Source: Cordilura impudica (taxonomy: Eukaryota; Arthropoda; Insecta; Diptera; Scathophagidae). Taken from it: DNA of 64,000 nt. The stretch is from the NCBI GenBank assembly GCA_963682025.1, contig OY821519.1, forward strand, positions 11,149,668 through 11,213,667, read 5' to 3'. Position 1 is the stretch's first letter, and the number at the start of each line of letters is the position of its first letter. Shown piece by piece: positions 11,359 through 21,517 of the stretch. The position numbers and the translations under genes are program-made. The notes under the pieces were generated by a model, which did no database searches, was not told where the DNA came from, and saw only the letters and a list, made by a program, of their open reading frames with translations.

Positions 11359-12055
11359 GCTGCGTTTTTCATTGGCCAAACTTCTGTAACTTTTGAACCG
11401 ATCAAAATATTTTAGTAGTTTTTTTTAATGGATAGATATTTAGTTGAACTTGACTCAGTTTTAATTTATTAAAATTGATTGAGTGTTTTTTAAGGAATTT
11501 TAGGTCAAAGTTTAACTTTTATTTTTTTTAACTTTTATTTATTAAAAATGTCATATTTGGATTATAATAATATTTATTATAAACATTTTTTGTAATAATG
11601 AGATTTTTGAAATGTTTACACTCAAAAAAATTTTTACAATCAAAAAAAAAAAAAAATAGTAAAATCAAGTGGAAATTTTGCTATTATTACCAAAAAATGA
11701 AAAATTTTTGATTTGCTTAAACTCAAAGAATATTTACACTTAAAAAAACGTTAGTAATATTATCTAAAAACTTTGCTATTACTACAGAAAAATTTATTAT
11801 TTTATGCTGCCAAATTTGTTAATGACTCTATTTTTTTTTTAAATTTTGATATAAAAATATGGGTTTTTATTTTTTGAATCTTTCATTTATGAAAACATTT
11901 CTTACATACATTTGTGGGTAGGAAAACCTTTTAAAAATAAAAACTGCAGTAGATTATAATAGCTTTTGTAACAATGGGAGTTTCTGTTTATTATTATTTT
12001 TTACTAATACTTTGTTTTTCGTACTTAAATAACAATGAAAGGCAATTATAATAAA
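11359..12055. other. AT-rich spacer with A/T homopolymers, nothing recognised
   Basis: Several degenerate repeats of a motif around ACACTCAAAAAAATTTTTAC at 11600-11760, otherwise featureless. No gene supported. Confidence 0.5.
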
Positions 12056-12433
12056 CTAGCAGAATCCAGCTTTCGAAATTCGAGTGCAAATTCTAGGAAA
12101 TTTTATTTTTCCGTTAAATAAATACCCTAAAGGTATGCTAATCAATTATAGCCAATTCCCAAATCAACACAAAAAAACGAACTCAGTTTTATAACAAACA
12201 CATTAACAAATTTAATAAACACACACATAGCATTGTATAATTTTATGTATGTGTTAGTAGCAACTTAAAATGTAATTTACTCAAAATAAAGGACAAAATT
12301 TAAAAATTTGTAAATCTGCAAAACGGCTTAAAACAAATATCTTTCAAATAATATACGTTTGGTCAAAATCGGCATAAAACAGTAGAACAAATCATCGGTC
12401 ACAAGAAATCGCCTAGCCTATTCATATTATAGA
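12056..12433 (-). mobile_element. Non-autonomous Helitron-like element, copy d
   Basis: Full-length copy: on the minus strand 5' TCTATAATATGAATAG, 3' GATTCTGCTAG, flanked by A and T without duplication. It sits immediately beside the end of the RAG1-like relic. Confidence 0.75.
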
Positions 12434-12439
12434 TAATTC

Positions 12440-13365
12440 ATTTGTTTCAAATATTGATTGCAAATATTCCATATTCTATTCTGTGTTATTTCTGTTCTTT
12501 AGTAGTTTTTTGACTTCCTCATCTGAATCCCGTTGACCCACATTACATTGATTTCGAATACTGGAGATGAACGGATCTGGCGTTGCCAATAATATTTTAA
12601 ATAGATTTTTCGTCAAATTTGTCTAGTATTCTGCTCTCTATAAAATCTGTAATACTTATTCCCTTTTTCCTGAGCTTCCTCTGATAGATGTTGTGAGCTG
12701 TTGCATACATATTTCTACATGGGTACTTGGTTGTATATATTTTTGCAGTTTGCTTAGCACAATCTCAAAATTTTCTAAAGCCAATTTCTTCGTTGCACTC
12801 AGGTACTTCTGGGATTAGTTCAAATCTACTCCTGTTATTTCAGATGCTGTTTCTGGATCTGAAAAAAGATAATCCATATTTATATGCATCAGTGATGATT
12901 TTGTCGGGACTTAGTTTATTTGGCTTGATATTGCTTGGCATATGATGTAACTGGATGCAGACTTCGTGTTAGTCAAAGCCTGGCCAAGTTTTCCATCTAT
13001 CACTGTCAGCATTAATTGGTTGCCTTACTTCACTTTGCCTTGATATCAGTAAACTTCTTTGTTAATGGCATCATGAGTTTCATTTTTGAATTCAAATTTG
13101 ATTGACCTGGAGTATTTCGTAGAAGATGATGTCTCATATCTCCAAATATCCTTTGTTTGCGTTGTACTCTTCGACGGCTCTGAATCTTCCAAAATCTTTT
13201 TCAATCGCAATGGTACAAATGATACCATGAACACGTCTGAGTCTGAAATATTTTTACATACTACTTGTTTGTATTGTTTTTGTCCAGAAGAACCATCACA
13301 TCCCCATTTACAAAAAAGTATTAACTTGTGTTTCCATTGACATTCTTATTTACAAATATATAAAA
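12440..13365 (-). pseudogene. RAG1-like (Transib) transposase relic with all three catalytic residues
   Basis: A decayed coding sequence in several frames, read from 13365 downward. In order: CKWGCDGSSGQKQYKQ (first Asp codon at 13295-13297), SDVFMVSFVPLRLK, then YSRSIKFEFKNE, then LTVIDGKLGQALTNT (second Asp codon at 12995-12997, 100 codons after the first), SPDKIITDAYKYGLS, SDPETASEITGVDL, then HLSEEAQEKGNKYYRFYR (Glu codon at 12679-12681) and ATPDPFISSIR. The last block can be laid on the RAG1 segment around E962 (SEGNESGNKLFRRFR). Stops, frameshifts and a deletion after the second Asp make it non-functional. No inverted ends were found, so its element boundaries are unknown. Confidence 0.75.
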
Positions 13366-13809
13366 AGGGTGGTGTATATTGTAAGCAGATATTATTACTG
13401 GTAATAGAACAGTTATAATAAGCTAAAAAAGATATAAAGCACAAATTTAATACACCATTTTATTTTTATAGGGCTGTTTAAGTTACCGTAATATGAAATT
13501 TTTTTGAGTAATTTCATTAAAATGAAAAAAATATTTTACCGGCGGGTCGTGCCGGGTGCAAAAGTATATATAGAGTTAAAGAGGACTTCACCTCTCTCAA
13601 GGTGGTATACGTTCCTTGTTCCCTTTTGTTCTAGAAGTTCTATTCCACTAAAGTTGAAATTTGACAAAAATGTAGTAGTTTAATAAATATTTCGCAACAC
13701 CCCTAATTTTAAACGGTAGAGCAGTGACCACTTACAACAACTAAAGACTACAATCCTACCAACGTTGTAGTAAATATTTATTTTTGATAAAAAATAATAA
13801 AATCATCTT
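13366..13809. other. Spacer, nothing recognised
   Basis: Contains a somewhat GC-richer patch near 13540-13620 but no recognisable gene or repeat family. Confidence 0.4.
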
Positions 13810-14274
13810 TTTCTGAAATTAAAAAACAGTTGAGTTTGTCAGCATGCCACTCCCACAATTAGCAATAGTTTCAACAAATTTTTTGGCTACCTCAATTTGG
13901 ATATATTAGCTACAAAATGGAGTTAAAATTTCAGCCACAGTGCGGTGTTTTGAAGCAGTGCTACAAAATAATGAATACCCGATACAATATAAAATACAAA
14001 ATACTGAAATCAAAAATAGAGCGAAAGTTTTCAATTATTGTATAGTAAAGGTTTCCAATGTTTTGTCAACAGCATACAAATGAAATGAAGTTTTGTTATT
14101 TTTTGCTGAAGTTTAGCTATTTTGTGTTAATATTTTTTTAATTTTTAAATAAATAAAACTTAGAAATTTTTAAACTAATTAAAGAGTTTTTAATTTTATG
14201 ATACAATTTTTTGGTATTGACCGTTCAGGGCGTCAAAAATATATGTTGTTAAAAGTTTCCATTGTCACTCATTG
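13810..14274 (+). pseudogene. Tc1 transposase C-terminus and 3' inverted repeat (element A)
   Basis: Near 13945-13990 the plus strand reads RCFEAVLQNNE, matching the C-terminal end of the better preserved minus-strand Tc1 at 22870-22930 (LRCFEAVLKNN). The preceding 120 bases align only weakly. The 3' untranslated part and inverted repeat (14190-14274) mirror 22622-22720 closely, including TTTTTTGGTATTGACCGTTC. Confidence 0.7.
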
Positions 14275-14858
14275 TATGTACATGTGTGAAACTTTTAAAT
14301 GTTTGATAGGAGTGAATAAGTTCACACACTTACAAGTGTTATATACAAGTTCTCGTAGTTCCTACTAGGAGCATAGGGCCATAACAAATTTTTTTGCATA
14401 CTGAATTGTCTGATGCAATTTTTTTATGTCGTTCTAGCTCTTGTTATGGTTGGCTGCTTCAATTTCGATTTGGCGGCGCCAGGTGTGTGACGGGTTTCCT
14501 TGAGGGTTTCATTCGACAGCTTGTCTTGTGACATAATCAGCGGGCTTTCGCAGAGTACGCCCTAGCCAGCGCCATTCTTTTTTTGGATCTGGAAAATACG
14601 GGAATTTGGGAGGTTTGGACCCACAGCCTTTCATTGGATATCGTAACTGGCCTGAATATTTTTAAAATTCTCCGCAGGCAGCGAATTATGAATATCTGTA
14701 GCGATTTAAAATCCTTCTGCGCTGCATTCCATGAGTCACATCCATAGAGAAGAGATGATTTTATGCAGGAGTTAAATATGTATGTTTAGCTTGGTTCTTT
14801 TCGAAATATGTGCTGATCGCCATATAGGGTTTAAAATGACAAATGGATGTTTACCAGC

Positions 14859-15350
14859 TTATATTCGGTTCCTTACTTCATCTGCAGAACCACCTGTTAT
14901 TGTCAGAAGACTTTCGAGATAGCAGAACGTTGATACGTCTTTAAGACTCTTCTCGTCTATTGCGAATGTTATGCTGTTAGAAGGATTAATTCTCATTGCT
15001 TTAGTTTTGGCAATATTTATTTTTATACCAGCCTTAGCTGCTTCAGTTTGTACTGCATTGATCTTAGTCTGCATATTATTTAAGTTGTTGGTAGACGTAT
15101 GTCGTCGGCAAAGTCGAGATCTTCTAGCCTTCTGTTGAATTCCTCTTTGTTCACACGAGGCTCTTCTCGTTACATTGTGCAGGACGATATTAAAAAGTGG
15201 GGGCGACAGAACACAGCCTTGTCTCACTCCAGTTTTAATTGTGAATGAGTCACTCATACAGCCATCATGAAGAATTCGACAGTCTATGTTGTGATATAGG
15301 GCTTTAACAGTATCCATTATTATGGGAAAGCGTATCGAACGCCTTCTCAA
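14859..15350 (-). pseudogene. RTE reverse transcriptase, longest open piece
   Basis: A 163-codon open piece of the RTE relic. It includes GVRQGCVLSPPLFNIVL (RT motif around the second conserved block) and, downstream, KAGIKINIAKTKAMRIN and FCYLESLLTITGG. In the middle the frame reads RRSRLCRRHTSTNN where the family has the FADD motif. The neighbouring frame supplies DLDFADDI, so a compensating pair of frameshifts hides the catalytic residues. Confidence 0.8.
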
Positions 15351-15462
15351 AATCGATGAATTTCAAGTATAGCGGCGTCCTCCACTCAGCAGATTGCTCA
15401 ATTATGATCCGTAAACTGTTGACATGGAGGATTTGTGGGAACGGAGGCCAGCCTGCTCATTG

Positions 15463-16403
15463 CCTCTGCGGAAAATTTCCCGAAAACAATTGCCCGAAAA
15501 AACAATTCCCCGAAAAAACAATTCCCCGAAAACAATTTCCCGAAAAAAATTTCCCGAAATTACAATTTCCCGAAAACAATTTCCCGAAATTACAATTTCT
15601 CTGTTTTTAGTTTACAACTTCCCATATGTTCTTGATTTCCCCCATAAAAAAAACTTGCTGCATACGATTTCTCGAAAAAACAATTTCCCGAGTATACGAC
15701 TTCTCGAAAAAACAATTCCCCCACCCCGCACCGCGCCCTTCCTCTTCCACCCTCCCTCGTCATCGAACCTATTTATTGGAGTGTCATATGCTTATTTTTT
15801 CATTGTGATTTTGAACACGGATAACGCTCACTCCATCACATCCTGCCCATGCAGTAGCTGCTACGGAATCGTTACCACCTTGCATAGCGAAGTTTTTTAT
15901 TTATTTGGGTTGTAATACTCAGTTACTATGCCACTCGAATTCGTAGATAGCGAAAAAGGTAAACCGAGGTTGCTTTTGAATGGTTTCTTGTATCATGACG
16001 ACGGTCAGTCCGTTGATAGCGTTTTTTGACGTTGTATCCTTTATCGAGGAAAACATTGTACCGGTAGGGTCATAACTTGCAACGATACTATAAAAAAAGA
16101 CTCGTTGCTAAAGATAAAATCATTGATGAGCTGAAAGATCTTGCCCGGACCACTACATGGTCATGAACTGATTGCTCGCGCTTCGGCCGGAATTTCTGAT
16201 GGTATTGTTTCGGAAATGCCATCAACAAGCTCTTTGAAGAAATAGTAATTTCGGGAAATTGTGTTCGGGAAATTGTATTTCGGGAAATTGTATTTTCGGG
16301 AAATTGTATTCGGGAATTGTAATTTCGGGAAATTGTGTTCGGTAAATTGTAATTTCGGGGAATTGTTTTCGGGAAATCGTTTTCGGAAAATTTTCCGCAA
16401 ATC
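15463..16403. mobile_element. Foldback/MULE-like element with CCCGAAA tandem arms, copy 1
   Basis: Inserted into the RTE relic between LNE and QAGLRS. GCTCATTG flanks it on both sides (15455-15462 and 16404-16411). Both arms are built of short tandem units of the type AATTTCCCGAAAAC or AATTTCCCGAAATTAC, in opposite orientation. The outer tips are CTGCGGAAAATTTCCC and GGAAAATTTTCCGCAAATC. The centre (about 15610-16230) carries a FLYWCH-type coding fragment. Tandem-repeat inverted arms and 8-9 base duplications are the hallmark of Drosophila Foldback (FB-NOF, a Mutator-like group). A second copy in opposite orientation lies at 23157. Confidence 0.85.
15928..16244 (+). pseudogene. FLYWCH zinc-finger fragment of a MULE-like transposase (copy 1)
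   Basis: From the ATG at 15928 the frame reads MPLEFVDSEK, then PRLLLNGFLYHDDGQSVDS, a stop in place of Trp, then RCILYRGKHCTGRVIT. The order F-L-Y...W...C...H is the FLYWCH zinc finger, a DNA-binding domain found at the N-terminus of many insect Mutator-like transposases. After a frameshift the fragment continues as ARASAGISDGIVSEMPS into the right arm. The catalytic domain is missing. In copy 2 the Trp is kept. Confidence 0.65.
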
Positions 16404-17310
16404 GCTCATTGAGGAGAAGCGGATCGAATGCGACTGATAGCCTTTTATTGACGACGTGATAGATTATCTTCTTTGCGATATTGGTAAGGGTTATGTCACG
16501 CCAAATTTTGCATTGTGACAGGTCTTCCTTCCTGCAAGTCATCGCACAGTGACTTTGTTACCCAAAGATTTTTTATAACGTGGTAAATAAACTTAGCGCT
16601 AATTTCGGGTTATACTTTTTATAGTTCGGGTGGTAAATTATTCGATTCAGGAGCTTTGTTATTTTTCAGGGACACTATGGCATCCATATCTTCGTGAGTT
16701 TCTGGGCAGTACGTGGATATATCGTCCCTAGCACTGTGCTGTGCCCACATAGGTTGTGACCAGTGTTCGACGTGTTCGCAAATAACGAAGAGTAGTGCTC
16801 TACCCATACATCCATCTGTTCCCTTTTGGATGTGACTAAATCTCGATTACTGGTTTTAAGTGGTATGTTAGTAGCAAACGATTTTTGGGTTAGTTTTTTT
16901 AGCAATCCGTATAGATCTTTTGTTCTATGGGTTGCGGCTGCTGTTTCGGCTTCTTTGGCCAGATCATCAAACCATTTACGCTTATCTTGTCTTGCACTTT
17001 TTTTGACATTCTTGTATAACGTGAAATATATTGAGCGCATAACTATTTGCTTTTTCGCTACGAGTTATAGCGGAGTTCAGTGAGCCTCTTGTGTCTCTTC
17101 TTTCGGATATGAGGTTCAAAGTATTGTCAGAGATCCATTGTTTTCTTTTATTTTCTTTATAGCCTACATGTTGTCGGCTGCGTTAATGAAAGTGTTAGTC
17201 TAAAAGTTTTTGAATAATCGCAGCAGGACTGCTGTATAAAATTTGTGATCTTTTTTCCCAACAATATTTAATTTTGCGTCTTTCGATTCTCCAAAGCTTT
17301 GGTAGCAACA

Positions 17311-17987
17311 TGTTCCGATATGGTTAAGAAACATTTTATTCCACTTCGAGTTAATATTGTGAAAATAGCTCAAATGATATGATATTCGATCATTTCAATT
17401 ATCTATCAAAATGTCATAAAAGTACGAAGTACCATTTCGAAATTGCAGCACACTCTGCACATTCTCAGTGTGCTTACACATCAGCTAATAATGGTAAAGT
17501 AAAGAGAGTTAAGTTAACCCTTTCATGCCCGAAATAGTTTGGGCGTGATTAAACATTTCTCAAAAATTGTCTTTGACAATTTAAATTTTGACACTTAAGC
17601 CATATCCCAGTCATAGTTCTACTTTTTTTTTTACGAAACCTTTGGTTGGCTGTGGTTCATTTGTAAACATTCAGAATATCGATTGCAGTTTGGTTACAGG
17701 ATTATAAGAATAGATCAATGTGTTATAAGCAGCATAAAATTTCATTATTAATTTTATTAATTTATTAATTTTTTTTGATGTGTAAACATCTATACGCTCA
17801 GGGCGGTAAAAATCTATTTCACAATACAATCACAGGGTAAGTCAAAAACGGTGTGAGGCATGAGCGTATTGGTGTAAAGATTACTGCAGCTAATTCAACA
17901 ACCCTCAAATATAACAACGTTAAAAATTTCTCAAAATAAACTAATTTAACAACCAAAAAGTAGAATACAATCACAAATATAACAATA
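17311..17987. other. Spacer, possible remains of the RTE 5' region, nothing firm
   Basis: No readable endonuclease motif was found upstream of the RTE linker region. AT-rich, no recognised repeat. Confidence 0.4.
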
Positions 17988-18089
17988 CTAGCTGAACCCG
18001 GTGTGCTTCGCTACCCCTCATTGTTATAAAATAAAAAAAAAAAAAAAAATACTTATACATTAACAAAATATTATTTATTTAATTTAGAA

Positions 18090-18931
18090 TTAATTATTGC
18101 AATGCTTTAGTATATACAATATTTTTAGTTTGTCCATCTGGAGCATAAACATATAAGTCGGTGGGTTTCCCTACAAGTGAGCATGCAACATAAAGCTGTC
18201 CATGCGAGAAACATGGTTTTAAGCCGCAAACTTGAAGAGATTGACCTTGAGCTTTATTAACAGTCATCGCAAACGCTAATCAAACAGGAAACTGTAATCG
18301 TTTGAAGTCGAATGGCAAATCAGTTGGGATCATTGGAATGCGTGGCAAAAGAACATTTGTTCCTTTATATTTTCCTGTTATAATGGTCGCTTCTATTAAA
18401 TTATTTAGCATTTTTTTTTACTGCAAGTCGAGTGCCATTGTAAAGCCGTGGTGGATCGATATTGCGCAGTAAAATAATGGGCACTCCAATTTTGAGTTGT
18501 AGCACGTGTGGTGGGAAGCCTGGCACATCGAGTGAATTCAAGAACTCAACAGGATAATTAATGGCATCTTCTGCTCTCGTAACAGTATCGATAGACTTGT
18601 ACGTTGTTGCAGTTTCGTTGATTTTGTTCAAAATGGCACTGTTTATGGAATTAACATCAATATTTTTAGCGGCAAGTACCGCTCGTTCACATAGCCATTC
18701 CTTGCTTTTGAAATTGCATTCAATATTGGGAAATACACTATTGATTAATTCTTCAACAGATAGTGGCATTTTACAAAAGTCAGGTGGAAATGTGATACAG
18801 TTTGTTTTTGGATAAGTTAGCATTTTTCCGTTTCCTAAATCCAGCAAGTGCTTTGAAAGTCGGGAAGCTGATGCATCGCGTTGTAGTTGCACAGAATATA
18901 CAAAATTGGGTGTAGTGAGTGAAAGTTTCAT
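18090..18931 (-). pseudogene. Pif1-like helicase domain, C-terminal part of a Helitron Rep-Hel protein
   Basis: The open part (18931-18401, 176 codons) contains LSVEELINSVFPN, EWLCERAVLAAKN, INYPVEFLNSLDVPGFPPH and LQLKIGVPIILLRNIDPPRL, the C-terminal motifs of Pif1-type helicases from Helitrons. The last is the motif before the final helicase core. Beyond a frameshift at about 18405 the frame resumes to 18090 with IIMIPTDLPFDFKRLQFPV-like text, then FAMTVNKAQGQSLQVCGLKP, the conserved motif VI region, and CFSHGQLYVACSLVGKPTD. The Rep endonuclease and helicase motifs I-III are gone. Confidence 0.85.
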
Positions 18932-18939
18932 ACTGTGAA

Positions 18940-20110
18940 ATTTTAAGGAAGAATGGTATACAGTTCTGGCTTCCTACAAATCGGAAACAAAGGGACGTGG
19001 CCCGCCGACTTACCTATTAAAGAAAACACCTTATTTAGCAAATCAATCCATGCCAAATATTGAGTTAAATGGGCGGGGCCTCGCCCCTTTGTCCATTAAC
19101 AACTTTATATAGTCAAGGGCTTAATAGAAGTTATTATGGATTTTAATTTTTCCAAAAAGGGCGTGGTCCCGCCCAGTTTTCTTGTAGTACTATTTCTATT
19201 AATTTCAATACGATATATACCAAATATCTTCGCCGTAGGTTAAAAAATGGCCGAGATATAACGATTTTAAATTTTGCCCACTAACAACTTTATATAGTTG
19301 AGGACTTATTATTGCGCAAAAATATCCTTTTATGAAAATTTCATGACGATCCTTCCAGTAGTTTAGAAGATATTATGATTTTTTATTTTTCTAAAAAGGG
19401 GCGTGGTCCCACCCAATTTTCTTCTGGTATGTATTTCTATTCATGCCAATACCATACGTACCAAATATGACGATTTCAAATTTTGGGTTATATGGGCGTG
19501 GCACCGCCCCTTTGTCCAATCAAAAATTTATATAGCCTATTATTCCTTCCAGAGTCATAGTAACATGCTGTGAAAATTTCAGGAAGATCAGTTCAGGGGT
19601 TTGGTCTCCTATAAAGCACACACAAACACATATTCATTATATATATATAGATAGATTGAAAGTAGATTAATTATAATTTACGGTAAAATGGGACGAAAAA
19701 GGGGGACTTGGTAATAAAAAAATGTATGGCTACCTTACCTGTAGATAAAAAGTGTATAAAACTTTAGGTAAATACATATTACAAAAAAAGTATTTTGTAT
19801 AGTAAACATTGTTAGGGGTATAAGTAAGTATCTGAATTAAAAAAAGGGGGCGGTGAAGTGGGCGTGGTTCATAGTTATATAGCGACGTCAACAGTATTAA
19901 GAGCAATATACTACCAATTAAAAAAAATCGGTTGGAAGGAACAAATTTGTACAGAGAACAAAAAGTTTAAAACTTTCAAACAAAATTTGGCGTGAAAAGG
20001 GGCGTGAAAGGGGGTGTGGCGTAAGAAATGTTTATTTCTACCTCCCCTGGAGTATAATGTGTATACAATTTGAAGTAAATCTGTTAAAAACTATATGGGA
20101 GTAATTACAT
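18940..20110. repeat. Degenerate GGGCGTGG-containing units in Helitron non-coding part
   Basis: Blocks such as AAAAAGGGGCGTGGTCCC, GGGCGTGGCACCGCCCC and TTTCAGGAAGATC recur at intervals of roughly 130-300 bases. They are GC-rich islands in an AT-rich setting and are probably internal repeats of the Helitron. Confidence 0.6.
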
Positions 20111-20320
20111 AATTTTAAAAAAGTGGGCGTAGAAGTGGGCGTGGTCGAAAAAAAAGTACCCTATTAATCATGCCAGAGTCCCAGTTAAATGCTGTGAAAA
20201 TTTCAGGAAGATCGGTTCAGAGGTTTGGTCTCCTATAAGGTACAAACAAACAAACAAATAAACAAATAAACAAACACACATTCCATTTTATATACATATG
20301 TATGTATATAGATAGATAGA

Positions 20321-21485
20321 TGTATAACAGCTGATTAGCTAGGCTAAGTGTATAACAACTCTAAATTGAAAAAATATACTAAAAAAATCTTTAATTACTA
20401 GATGTTTATACATCTCCCCTGTGATCGGACTCACATAGTTTTTTTTAATAAAGTACGATCAACAATCCATGCCTCATGTGTGTCTATCTGAGGGCATTAC
20501 AGTGATATTATAAGCAAAATTCATAAAACTCAGAAAAAGAAAGTTTTAAAATCGTAAGAGAGAAATCCATCATAATTTTTCTGATTTTCAAACTCAATAG
20601 TCAATAAATGGATAAGTACAGATTTGTTTTTCATTTTATACTTTTTTTCAATTGAGTAAACTTTTAGAAATGCTACTTCGAAAGCTTTTCAGACTAACCC
20701 TCGTATTTAAAAGAGCGAAACGAAATTGTACATTTTATTTTGTTCCCCCTGTATTATTTGCAGACTATAAAATACTAGTGGCAAAGTAAACGACTCTAAA
20801 AAAAAACATTATGATTATTATGGAAATAGAAAATTAAAATGCTAAAAATAAATTGAAAACAACAAATAATCTTAAAACATTGAGTTAAATCAGACTACAC
20901 AAAAGAGAGAGTACGAAAACAATGAAACCAGACTTGTTTTTTTTTTTTTAAGGATTGCACTCTCTTAAAAGAGTTAAATATGAAAAAGAAAAAAATAAGA
21001 AAGAGACAAATGTAAAGAAGGTTAGAAAAAAAAGAGGTGCAGTAATTAACAATACATTTAACCCTTAAAGAAAAACCTGATTTTGATGTATTATGTAATG
21101 TAAACAATCTTCAAAGAGAGACACATGGTTTCTCATAATGTCCGAGTAGCAACAATAAATCTTACTTATCCTTGTTGTTTTTATAACAAAGAGAACGCAA
21201 GAGTTATGGAATACACTTTAATTAGTTAGTTCTGCAGTTAGTTCGGCTCACTTGTGGTTATGGTTGTTATTTTTTGACGACTCTTTTTTTTTATTCAGTT
21301 TTCTATGTCTTTCGTTTTATACCATACATACGTTAGCCACACTCATTATTATTATGATCATCATCATCGTCATTATCATAGGCGGCATTTGTTGAATGAG
21401 TTGAGAACAACAAGTAATTTGTAAAACAAAAATATTTCTTTAGAGTCTAAACCGATCAGTACTTTTTGCTGTTTAGCTAACGTTC
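20321..21485. other. Upstream region of candidate host promoter
   Basis: Non-repetitive compared with its surroundings. It holds GAGAGAG near 20904-20912 (GAGA-factor-like), a polypurine-rich patch and a TCATCATCATCGTCATTATCA run near 21357-21378. No open frame was credible. It may hold regulatory sequence for the promoter at 21486. Confidence 0.4.
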
Positions 21486-21517
21486 AGTTTAGTGTGGACT
21501 CTTGTTGAGTACGGTTC
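21486..21517 (+). promoter_or_regulatory. Candidate Inr + DPE core promoter (TATA-less)
   Basis: TCAGTT at 21484-21489 matches the insect initiator TCAKTY with A(+1) at 21486. GGTTC at 21513-21517 matches the downstream promoter element RGWYV at exactly +28 to +32. No TATA box is present at -30. This spacing is the strict requirement for Drosophila DPE promoters. Combined with the long leader and splice donor downstream, it supports a true host promoter. Confidence 0.6.

Larger units (their letters stand above)
5291..14274 (+). mobile_element. Tc1-like element A, split by nested insertions
   Basis: The 5' terminus CAGTGGGTGACAATA at 5291 is preceded by TA. The matching 3' terminus (TTTCCATTGTCACTCATTG) ends at 14274 and is followed by TA. 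Surviving pieces are the 5' leader with inner repeat (5291-5600), the N-terminus of the transposase (6286-6585), the middle (10664-10915) and the C-terminus plus 3' repeat (about 13810-14274). The gaps are filled by Helitron-like copies, a Transib-like element, a small TIR element and a RAG1-like relic. Linking both ends to one insertion is an inference from matching termini and reading order. Confidence 0.7.
14364..17310 (-). mobile_element. RTE-type non-LTR retrotransposon relic
   Basis: Reverse-transcriptase relic read from 17310 down to a stop at 14364-14366. Segments in order: KKQWISDNTLNLISERRDTR (about 17090-17150, linker between endonuclease and RT), SARQDKRKWFDDLAKEAETA, ITLTNIAKKIIYHVVNKRLS and FDPLLLNE, then, after a Foldback-like insertion, QAGLRSHKS, DSFTIKTGVRQGCVLSP, LEDLDFADDI (catalytic FADD, in a shifted frame), LKDVSTFCYLESLLTITGG and a C-terminal block around RTLRKPADYVTRQAVE, NPSHTWRRQIEIEA and VMALCS. 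These fit RTE-group enzymes of insects. Only the RT half is left, and frameshifts and stops show it is dead. Confidence 0.8.
17988..20320 (-). mobile_element. Helitron relic (Rep/Helicase type), possibly compound
   Basis: On the minus strand the 3' end is GCGAAGCACACCGGGTTCAG followed by CTAG at 17988, the CTRR end of Helitrons after a short GC-rich stem region. Two candidate 5' ends starting TCTATCTATATA are present, at 19655 and 20320, each followed by a similar 100-base block (AGGAGACCAAACC, AACTGATCTTCC and GAACCGATCTTCC). Either one Helitron sits in another, or the 5' end was duplicated. Between the helicase and these ends lie degenerate GGGCGTGG-rich units. Confidence 0.75.

Noticed and set aside
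15424..15915. Open frames of 60-163 codons rich in RKQFPE / NFPKTISRNY text
   Set aside because: These are translations of the CCCGAAA tandem arms; the same text occurs in both Foldback-like copies and in several frames.
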